Shown here: positions 1 through 5,360 of the stretch, one piece after another
Position numbering within the stretch: the first letter of the stretch is position 1
Layout: each line of letters begins with the position of its first letter
Assembly: GCA_945494195.1 (NCBI GenBank)
Contig: CALYVJ010000078.1
Coordinates: 1 to 7,274, forward strand
DNA: 7,274 nt
Source of the DNA: an uncultured Selenomonas sp.
GTDB lineage: Bacteria > Bacillota > Negativicutes > Selenomonadales > Selenomonadaceae
Direction of reading: 5' to 3'
Position numbers and translations under genes: made by a program
Notes under the pieces: generated by a model
The model's input: only the letters and a program-made list of their open reading frames with translations
What the model was told of the DNA's origin: nothing
Database searches by the model: none

Positions 1-1293
1 ACGGGCCAGACAATTGACGCGGATTTCGTTCAGGCTGTTGCGAAAGTAGAGAAAGCCTCTGCTATGGCTAACATGGCAACGGGCCGCCTGCCGAAAGAAA
101 TCGGCGAGCCGCTCGTGCAGGCAGCTGACGAGATTATCGAAGGAAAATGGCTTGACCAGTTCCCGGTTGACCCGATTCAGGGCGGTGCTGGTACTTCGGT
201 CAACATGAATGTCAACGAAGTTCTTTGCAACCGTGCGCTGGAGATTATCGGCAAACCGAAAGGGAGCTACGATATCATTTCCCCGAACAACCACGCTAAC
301 ATGGCACAGTCCACGAACGACAGTTTCCCGACGAGCATCAAAGTATGCCTTTCCCACAAGGCAAAGAAACTGACGGCATCCTTGGATCGTCTGGCAACGG
401 AGCTGGAGAAAAAATCTGTTGAGTACAAGGATATCCTCAAGATGGGCCGTACGCATCTGCAGGATGCTGTTCCTATCACGCTGGGTCAGGAGATGGGCTC
501 CTATGCTTCCTCTATCCGTCGTGGTATCGACCGCATCAATCATGCCATTGATGGCATCCATGTCATGAACATGGGGGGTACGGCAGTTGGCACGGGCCTC
601 AACGCTGAGCCGGAGTACATCAAGAAAGTGGCTGAGACTCTCTCCGAGGTTACGGGTGAGAAATACGTCACGGCTGACAACATCATCGATGCAACGAACA
701 ACACCGATGGTTTCTCGGACGTATCCAGCGCAATGAAGACGACGGCGCTCGTCCTAATCAAGATGGCTAACGATTTCCGCATGATGGCTTCTGGCCCGCG
801 CTGCGGTTTCAATGAGCTCAAGCTGCCGAAACGCCAGCCGGGGTCTTCCATCATGCCGGGCAAAGTCAATCCGGTTATTGCTGAAGTTCTCAATCAGGCT
901 TGCTATCAGGTTATCGCAAACGATGTCGCTGTTTCCCTGGGCGTTGAAAACGGCCAGTTCGAACTCAATGTCATGGAGCCGGTTATCAGCTTCAACATGT
1001 TCAACTCCATGAAGTACATGTCCAATGCCGTAGATACTTTTGTTGACAAGCTCCTCATCGATTTGGAGCCGAACAAAGAGCAGTGCCAGGAATGGCTTGA
1101 CAAGAGCGTCGGCGTTGTCACGGCTATGCTCCCGCATATCGGTTATGAGAATTCCGCTATGATTGCTAAGGAAGCATATAACACGGGCAAGCCGGTCCGC
1201 CAGGTCATCCTCGAGAAGGGCCTCATCTCCCAGGAGAAGATGGAGAAGATCCTTTCCCCGAAACAGATGACGACTCCGGGTATTGCTGGCTAA
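1..1293 (+). CDS. aspA: Aspartate ammonia-lyase (aspartase), 5' end cut by window edge
   Basis: This enzyme reversibly deaminates L-aspartate to fumarate and ammonia in the cytoplasm, feeding fumarate respiration or succinate formation in anaerobes. The reading frame is open from base 1; 430 codons are visible, and comparison with the ~470-residue family suggests about 40 N-terminal residues lie upstream. The first ATG inside the frame (position 64) is internal, because conserved family sequence precedes it. Visible family motifs are GGAGTSVNMNVNEV, QSTND (fragment residue 103 on), GRTHLQDAVP, and the mobile active-site loop GSSIMPGKVNP (fragment residues 281-291), which carries the catalytic serine. 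QSTND rather than the QSSND of class II fumarase, plus overall resemblance to Bacillus AnsB (for example DPIQGGAGTS and the ending MTTPGIAG), favours aspartase over fumarase. It ends at a strong terminator, so it is the last gene of its transcript. Confidence 0.93.
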   Translation, partial: TGQTIDADFVQAVAKVEKASAMANMATGRLPKEIGEPLVQAADEIIEGKWLDQFPVDPIQGGAGTSVNMNVNEVLCNRALEIIGKPKGSYDIISPNNHANMAQSTNDSFPTSIKVCLSHKAKKLTASLDRLATELEKKSVEYKDILKMGRTHLQDAVPITLGQEMGSYASSIRRGIDRINHAIDGIHVMNMGGTAVGTGLNAEPEYIKKVAETLSEVTGEKYVTADNIIDATNNTDGFSDVSSAMKTTALVLIKMANDFRMMASGPRCGFNELKLPKRQPGSSIMPGKVNPVIAEVLNQACYQVIANDVAVSLGVENGQFELNVMEPVISFNMFNSMKYMSNAVDTFVDKLLIDLEPNKEQCQEWLDKSVGVVTAMLPHIGYENSAMIAKEAYNTGKPVRQVILEKGLISQEKMEKILSPKQMTTPGIAG

Positions 1294-1328
1294 TCGCTTA
1301 ACCAAGAAAATTTCTATAGATTCCCGCA

Positions 1329-1364
1329 AAAGCACCTCAGGGCCTGTGCCTTGAGGTGTTTTGT
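1329..1364 (+). terminator. Intrinsic terminator of aspA
   Basis: A 10-bp stem (arms 1333-1342 and 1349-1358, one G-U pair) closes a 6-base loop. An A-run precedes the stem and TTTTGTGTT follows it. It lies 35 bases after the aspA stop codon, so it ends that transcript and separates it from the ferredoxin gene. Confidence 0.88.
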
Positions 1365-1397
1365 GTTACCATGGTTACAGAAATGAATGGCAGTGTT

Positions 1398-1406
1398 TGT
1401 TACAAT
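1398..1406 (+). promoter_or_regulatory. Candidate extended -10 promoter for the ferredoxin gene
   Basis: TGTTACAAT matches the extended -10 form TG-n-TAnAAT, with no convincing -35 at 17 bases. Transcription would begin near 1413, giving a leader of about 38 bases before the ferredoxin start. It sits just after the aspA terminator, where a new promoter is needed. The call rests on one hexamer plus TG, so it is tentative. Confidence 0.35.
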
Positions 1407-1450
1407 CGGAGTTGTTCCTTAAAGTTGTATACGATATAGGAGGTTTTATT

Positions 1451-1636
1451 ATGAAAGGCTATGTTGATAAGGATTTATGTGTTGGCTGTGGGATGTGCAC
1501 GGGCGCTTGCCCTGAAGGATTCCGCATGGGTGAGGATGGTCTTGCGGAGGGCTGGCAGGAACTGCCGGAGGGCAGCATCGATGATGCCAGACAGGCGGCG
1601 GAAGATTGTCCGGTAGGGGCCATAACCGTAAAGTGA
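1451..1636 (+). CDS. Small single-cluster [4Fe-4S] ferredoxin
   Basis: A 61-residue acidic electron carrier, expected to pass low-potential electrons between cytoplasmic oxidoreductases. The motif CVGCGMCTGACP gives cysteines 10, 13, 16 and 20, and DCPVGAI near the C-terminus gives Cys53. In single-cluster ferredoxins of the Thermotoga type, C10, C13, C16 and the C-terminal Cys-Pro bind the one cluster, matching the pattern here. In that family the extra cysteine (here C20) can form a disulfide with a cysteine about eight residues before the last ligand; here that position is Asp45, so C20 is unpaired. A 2[4Fe-4S] protein is ruled out by the lack of a second CxxCxxC. The start at 1451 is chosen because AGGAGG (1439-1444) lies just ahead; an upstream in-frame ATG at 1361 lies in the aspA terminator. 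No partner oxidoreductase is adjacent, so its electron partner is unknown. Confidence 0.9.
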   Translation: MKGYVDKDLCVGCGMCTGACPEGFRMGEDGLAEGWQELPEGSIDDARQAAEDCPVGAITVK

Positions 1637-1664
1637 CGGTTGCGCTGTGTGGGCGTTCTTTCCC

Positions 1665-1693
1665 TTGCGGTGCAATACGTTCTAGTATATTAT
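1665..1693 (+). promoter_or_regulatory. Likely promoter of the folate operon
   Basis: A -35-like TTGCGG (1665-1670) and -10 TATTAT (1688-1693) are 17 bases apart. Initiation near 1700 would leave only about 30 bases before folE. This is too short for a tetrahydrofolate riboswitch, so control by promoter strength or a protein is more likely. No terminator separates ferredoxin from folE, so read-through from upstream is also possible. Confidence 0.5.
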
Positions 1694-1728
1694 ATAAGAA
1701 GTATTGATTTTCAGAGGGGACGGATACC

Positions 1729-2301
1729 ATGAGCAAGATGAATGAAAAGGCAATCCGGGCGATGCGCGACTTCCTTGATGCTGTCGGTGTGGATATTGAA
1801 GCGCGAGGGATGGAGAAAACGCCGGAGCGTGTAGCTGAGATGTATCAGTTCTTGTTCGATGGCATGGGAAAGGACACGTCGGCGATTTGGGGGGAGACCT
1901 TCGATGCTGGCTCGGATGGCATTGTGGCCGTCCGCAATATTCCTTTCTATTCTATGTGTGAACATCATTTGGTGCCGTTTTTTGGTGAGGTGAGCATTGC
2001 TTATCTGCCAACGGATGGCCGGGTGGCTGGGTTTTCGAAATTCTCAAAGCTCGTGGAAGTTCTCTCCCATCAGCCGCAGCTGCAAGAGCGGCTGACGGCT
2101 CAGATTGCCGCCGCAGTCCAGCGTGATCTCAAAGCTCGGGGCGTGCTGGTTGTGGTCGAGGCCAAACAGCTCTGCATGACTATGCGTGGCGACCTCGCGC
2201 ATGGCACGCGGACCGTCACGTCGGAGAAAAACGGGGTGTTTCAAACGGATTCCGCGCTCTATCAGCAGGCATGGATGATTCTAGGAGGAGAAAAATCATA
2301 A
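1729..2301 (+). CDS. folE: GTP cyclohydrolase I (FolE), variant active site
   Basis: FolE converts GTP to 7,8-dihydroneopterin triphosphate and formate, the first committed step of folate synthesis; the family forms homodecamers. The 190-residue length fits the single-domain family. Visible are TPERVAEMY near the N-terminus, the zinc motif CEHH (Cys77, His80), GFSKFSKLVE (Ser103 and Lys104 for the triphosphate), QLQERLT, and LCMTMRG with the third zinc ligand Cys149 and Arg153. Two positions are odd. The near-invariant histidine of the [E]A-x-H-x-C-M motif (E. coli His179) is Gln147, and the triphosphate arginine after GLSK (E. coli Arg139) is Lys107. Zinc ligands are intact and the gene opens a folate operon, so I infer a working enzyme of a divergent subclass. 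The start has AGAGGGGA at 1712-1719; ATG at 1738 is an alternative. Confidence 0.93.
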   Translation: MSKMNEKAIRAMRDFLDAVGVDIEARGMEKTPERVAEMYQFLFDGMGKDTSAIWGETFDAGSDGIVAVRNIPFYSMCEHHLVPFFGEVSIAYLPTDGRVAGFSKFSKLVEVLSHQPQLQERLTAQIAAAVQRDLKARGVLVVVEAKQLCMTMRGDLAHGTRTVTSEKNGVFQTDSALYQQAWMILGGEKS

Positions 2302-3158
2302 TGACTGCCAATCGCACCTACAATTTCGCCGATGGAAAATCACTGACGCTGGGAGAGCGTACACTTGTCATGGGGATTCTCAATGTGACGCCGGATTCCT
2401 TTTCGGATGGCGGGAAATGGAATACCCGGGATAAGATGCTTTACCACATGGAGCAGATGGTCAAAGATGGTGCCGATATCATTGATATCGGCGCGGAGTC
2501 AAGCCGTCCGGGCTTTTCGGTGATGCCGGCGGAAGAAGAGATTGAGCGATTACTGCCGTTCCTGGATGCACTTATCCCGGAATGCCCCGTGCCCGTATCG
2601 GTGGATACCTTCAAGGCGGAGACGGCCCGGGTGGCTGCCGCACATGGGGTTCATATGCTCAACGATATCTGGGGGATGCAGTATGCGAAGGAACCTGGAA
2701 CGATGGCTGCTGTGGCAGCGGAGTGCGGACTTCCCATTGTGGTCATGCACAATCAGGACAGCAAGGAATACACGGGGGATATCATCGATTCGATGAAAGA
2801 CTTTTTCCGCCGGTCGATTGCGTTGGCTGATGCTGCTGGGATGAAGCGGGAAAATATCATTTTGGACCCCGGTATCGGGTTCGGCAAGACTCCCGCGGGG
2901 AATGTGGAAGTCCTTCGCCGTCAGCAGGAGCTGTTGACGATTGATGGCGAAGAATATCCGCTGTTGTTGGGAACCAGCCGCAAGAGCTTTATTGGGGCGG
3001 CACTGGATTTACCGGTCGAGGAGCGCATGGAGGCTACTGGAGCTACTTGTGTTATCGGCATTATGAAGGGGGCGGGCATTGTCCGTGTGCATGATGTGAA
3101 GCCCATCGCAAGAATGTGCCGGATGACGGACGTCATATTAGGCCAAGGGGAAGAATAA
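2301..3158 (+). CDS. folP: Dihydropteroate synthase (FolP)
   Basis: FolP condenses 6-hydroxymethyl-7,8-dihydropterin diphosphate with p-aminobenzoate to give 7,8-dihydropteroate; it is the sulfonamide target. The 285-residue TIM-barrel protein shows the ordered family motifs MGILNVTPDSFSDGG (24-38), DIGAESSRPG (62-71), SVDTFKAE (100-107), NDIWG (121-125), VVMHN (147-151), ILDPGIGFGKT (187-197), LLLGTSRKSF (221-230) and VRVHDVK (261-267). In the second loop the usual GGESTRPG reads GAESSRPG, so the Thr that lies near the sulfonamide/PABA site (E. coli Thr62) is Ser68. The start at 2301 is chosen because AGGAGGAG (2283-2290) lies 10 bases ahead and the ATG overlaps the folE stop as TAATG, a coupling arrangement. 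An in-frame ATG at 2271 lies inside folE and lacks a ribosome binding site. Confidence 0.95.
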   Translation: MTANRTYNFADGKSLTLGERTLVMGILNVTPDSFSDGGKWNTRDKMLYHMEQMVKDGADIIDIGAESSRPGFSVMPAEEEIERLLPFLDALIPECPVPVSVDTFKAETARVAAAHGVHMLNDIWGMQYAKEPGTMAAVAAECGLPIVVMHNQDSKEYTGDIIDSMKDFFRRSIALADAAGMKRENIILDPGIGFGKTPAGNVEVLRRQQELLTIDGEEYPLLLGTSRKSFIGAALDLPVEERMEATGATCVIGIMKGAGIVRVHDVKPIARMCRMTDVILGQGEE

Positions 3159-3159
3159 G

Positions 3160-3522
3160 ATGGATAAGATAAAACTTACGGGACTCGACTTTTACGGTTA
3201 CCATGGCTGTTTGCCGGAGGAACGGGAACAGGGCCAGCAGTTCTTGGTGGATATCACGATGTATGCGGATTTGAAGCCGGCTGGTGAGACTGATGATTTA
3301 GCTGCAACGGTTAATTATGCCGAGGTCTATGAGACTGCTAAGCAGATTGCAGAAGGAGAGCCCTGTCGGCTTATCGAGGCAGTAGGGGAGCGGATTGCCT
3401 CGGCAATCCTCAAGGGTTACGACAAGGTGCAGAAAGTTCGTGTGATGGTTCATAAGCCGCAGGCGCCGATTCCCGGCAAGTTTGAGGATGCGGCAATCTG
3501 TGTAGTAAGGACGCGCTCATGA
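3160..3522 (+). CDS. folB: Dihydroneopterin aldolase (FolB)
   Basis: FolB cleaves 7,8-dihydroneopterin to 6-hydroxymethyl-7,8-dihydropterin and glycolaldehyde. The 120-residue length is exactly typical. Conserved features are the N-terminal FYGYHG (11-16), catalytic Glu21 in the LPEEREQGQ loop (S. aureus Glu22), Tyr53 in VNYAEV, LIEAVGERIA (71-80), and Lys99 in VHKPQAPIPG, matching the catalytic lysine. It starts one base after the folP stop, with AAGGGGAAG just upstream inside folP. Its last codons overlap the next gene as ATGA. It supplies the direct substrate for the HPPK domain encoded next. Confidence 0.95.
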   Translation: MDKIKLTGLDFYGYHGCLPEEREQGQQFLVDITMYADLKPAGETDDLAATVNYAEVYETAKQIAEGEPCRLIEAVGERIASAILKGYDKVQKVRVMVHKPQAPIPGKFEDAAICVVRTRS

Positions 3523-4544
3523 AGGAGCAAGCTGCTGCCTATACGATTTGGCTGAGCCTCGGCGCCAATCTGGGAAGCCGGGGGGAAACTATCCGCGAAG
3601 CCCTGCGGCAAATCGCCGCTATTCCGGCCACCTGCCTATGGCAGGTGGCTCCTTTCTATGAGACGGCTCCTTGGGGGAAACTCGACCAGCCAGGGTTTAT
3701 CAATACTGCAGCTGCGGTAAGGACAAGGCTGCCGGTGCTGGCGTTCCTTCACGAGACGCAGCGTATTGAGCGGGAACTTGGTCGTGTCCGCCACGAACAC
3801 TGGGGGGCACGGACCATTGATATCGATTTGCTGGCTGCCGAGGGGCAGCAATCGGATTGTGAAGAACTGCAGTTGCCACATCCTTATTTGACGGAGCGGG
3901 CATTTGTGCTTTACCCGCTGCGGGATATTGCGGGCAGTCTCGTGGTGAAGGGAAAGCCTGTGGCCGCTTGGTGTGAGGAACCCGCCATTAAAGAGCAGGA
4001 AATTTCCTTGGCGGCAGAGCTTGATAGTCCCTGGCCGCTGCAGCTGATTGCGGCAATTGACGAGAACCGGGGGCTGGGTTGCAAGGGCCGTTTACTGGCA
4101 CATGTTCCCGCTGATTTGGCGCGTTTCAAGGCGTTGACGGCTGGCCAGGTGGTCATCATGGGGCGAAAAACAGCGGTGAGTCTGCCCGGCGGTGCGCCGC
4201 TCAAGGGGCGCATGAATGTGGTACTTTCACGCAGTCTGCTGGACCTTCCAGGTTTTATCCTTTGCCGTGACTTGACGGACTTATGGCAAAAACTTGGCGA
4301 ATTGAAGCGGAAGCATCCTGGAAAACAGTTTTGGTGTATTGGCGGTGGCGAAGTTTACCGCCAATTACTGCCCTATGTGCGAAGGGCTGAGATTACCCAG
4401 CTGCGGGGGGGATTTGAGGCGGATACCTGGCTGCCGGAGCTTTTGGGGTTCCGGCTCGCAGGGGAGGAAGAAATGGCGCAGGGCAGTTTTCAATGTTGGC
4501 TGCGTATCAATAGGGAGAGGAAAGACGATGGAAATATTTCATAA
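3519..4544 (+). CDS. folK/folA: HPPK-DHFR fusion: pterin pyrophosphokinase joined to dihydrofolate reductase
   Basis: One 341-residue protein carries two folate enzymes. Residues ~8-155 are HPPK, which transfers diphosphate from ATP to hydroxymethyldihydropterin: SLGANLGS (13-20), FYETAPWG (46-53), [17 protein letters not shown] with metal-binding Asp101 and Asp103, and [16 protein letters not shown]. Residues ~173-332 are DHFR, which reduces dihydrofolate with [17 protein letters not shown] (176-187), PADLARFK with catalytic Asp199 (E. coli Asp27), VIMGRKT (212-218), Arg231 for the substrate carboxylate, the cofactor loop [12 protein letters not shown] (274-285), and Thr293. A ~20-residue linker joins them. 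The frame is uninterrupted with no internal stop or obvious internal start, so this is a true fusion. Trp22 of E. coli DHFR is replaced by Ala194 (LLAHVPAD). AAGGA (3507-3511) precedes the ATG, which overlaps the folB stop. The 3' end overlaps ung by 17 bases. Confidence 0.93.
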   Translation: MKEQAAAYTIWLSLGANLGSRGETIREALRQIAAIPATCLWQVAPFYETAPWGKLDQPGFINTAAAVRTRLPVLAFLHETQRIERELGRVRHEHWGARTIDIDLLAAEGQQSDCEELQLPHPYLTERAFVLYPLRDIAGSLVVKGKPVAAWCEEPAIKEQEISLAAELDSPWPLQLIAAIDENRGLGCKGRLLAHVPADLARFKALTAGQVVIMGRKTAVSLPGGAPLKGRMNVVLSRSLLDLPGFILCRDLTDLWQKLGELKRKHPGKQFWCIGGGEVYRQLLPYVRRAEITQLRGGFEADTWLPELLGFRLAGEEEMAQGSFQCWLRINRERKDDGNIS

Positions 4545-5202
4545 TGATTGGGCGGAACTGCTGGCAGACGAATTGCAGCAGCCGTATTATCGCGAGCTTC
4601 GGCAGTTTTTGATACAGGAATACCGCACGCATCGCATTTATCCCGATATGTTTGCGATATTCAATGCGCTTCATTATACTGCCTATCATGATACGAAAGT
4701 GGTGATTTTGGGGCAGGACCCCTACCACGGCCCGGGACAGGCCCATGGACTATCCTTTTCGGTACTGCCAGGGGTACAACCACCGCCATCTTTGCTCAAT
4801 ATCTTCAAGGAATTGCAGACGGATCTGGGGTGTACCATCCCGAATAATGGCTGCCTTAAACCTTGGGCAGAGCAGGGCGTATTGCTACTCAACACCGTGC
4901 TGACCGTCCGGGAGCATCAGGCAGGGTCCCATCAGCACCGCGGCTGGGAGACTTTTACGGACAAAATCATCAGCCTCCTCAATGAACGGGAGAAGCCCAT
5001 GGCCTTTATTTTATGGGGGTCCCCAGCGCGACGCAAGAAGCAGATGATTACGAATCCAAAGCATTACATCGTCGAATCGCCGCATCCCAGCCCGCTTTCC
5101 GCGCATCGCGGATTCTTTGGCAGCCGTCCCTTCTCGAAGGTAAATGACTTTTTGCAGGCGACAGGGCAGGAGCCCATCGATTGGCAGCTGCCTAACGTGT
5201 AA
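4528..5202 (+). CDS. ung: Uracil-DNA glycosylase, family 1
   Basis: Ung excises uracil from DNA, starting base-excision repair after cytosine deamination or dUMP incorporation. The 224-residue length matches the family. The catalytic water-activating motif [18 protein letters not shown] has Asp64 at the same number as the E. coli enzyme. PPPSLLNI (86-92), LLLNTVLTV (119-127) and the DNA-intercalation loop [18 protein letters not shown] with His186 are all intact. The start at 4528 follows GGGAGAGGAAAG (4513-4524) and gives the usual N-terminus; an in-frame ATG at 4339 lies inside folK/folA. The 17-base overlap with the DHFR end implies translational coupling. It is the last gene of the operon, ahead of a long hairpin. 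Confidence 0.96.
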   Translation: MEIFHNDWAELLADELQQPYYRELRQFLIQEYRTHRIYPDMFAIFNALHYTAYHDTKVVILGQDPYHGPGQAHGLSFSVLPGVQPPPSLLNIFKELQTDLGCTIPNNGCLKPWAEQGVLLLNTVLTVREHQAGSHQHRGWETFTDKIISLLNEREKPMAFILWGSPARRKKQMITNPKHYIVESPHPSPLSAHRGFFGSRPFSKVNDFLQATGQEPIDWQLPNV

Positions 5203-5218
5203 CTTGGATATGGCCTTA

Positions 5219-5266
5219 TCCATAAGTAACGGCACCTCATTTTTTTGAGGTGCCGTTACTTATGGA
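5219..5266 (+). terminator. Long perfect hairpin ending the fol-ung operon, T-loop type
   Basis: Arms 5219-5239 and 5246-5266 pair perfectly over 21 bp, closing a loop of six T (5240-5245). It begins 16 bases after the ung stop and precedes the next promoter, so a terminator role is likely by position. It lacks the usual 3' T-tract: the T-run is in the loop, and GAATCGG follows the stem. It may work through stem strength, be processed as an mRNA 3' stabiliser, or be a repeat element. Confidence 0.55.
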
Positions 5267-5283
5267 ATCGGTTCTGCTTTTTC

Positions 5284-5312
5284 TTGCCTTTTATCGGTAA
5301 ATGACCTAAAAT
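5284..5312 (+). promoter_or_regulatory. Promoter of the LacI-family regulator gene
   Basis: TTGCCT (5284-5289) and TAAAAT (5307-5312) are separated by exactly 17 bases. Initiation would fall near 5319, about 40 bases before the chosen start codon. The spacer contains a near-palindrome, listed separately, that could be the regulator's own binding site. Confidence 0.6.
5290..5301 (+). promoter_or_regulatory. Candidate LacI-family operator in the promoter spacer
   Basis: TTTATCGGTAAA is palindromic at 10 of 12 positions around a central CG, the layout usual for LacI-family operators. It lies between the -35 and -10 boxes of the regulator gene, where binding would block RNA polymerase, so self-repression is a reasonable inference. 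No second copy was seen in the window, including near the EIIA promoter. Confidence 0.4.
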
Positions 5313-5360
5313 AATAGTAGACTATAGCAAGAAATGAATCCATGGAGGATCGCAGAGGAA

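Noticed and set aside
754..1335. 193-codon minus-strand frame over the aspartase gene
   Set aside because: It is an antisense shadow of conserved aspA codons and runs through the aspA terminator.
1371..1439. 22-codon frame between the aspA terminator and ferredoxin
   Set aside because: It has no ribosome binding site apart from the terminator stem, no recognisable content, and its predicted promoter overlaps it.
1694..1728. Possible tetrahydrofolate riboswitch before folE
   Set aside because: Only about 30 bases lie between the predicted transcription start and ATG, far short of the aptamer, and no conserved core was seen.
4339..4527. Longer upstream start for ung
   Set aside because: The added 63 codons lie out of frame in folK/folA and match no Ung N-terminus; the 4528 start has a strong ribosome binding site and family length.
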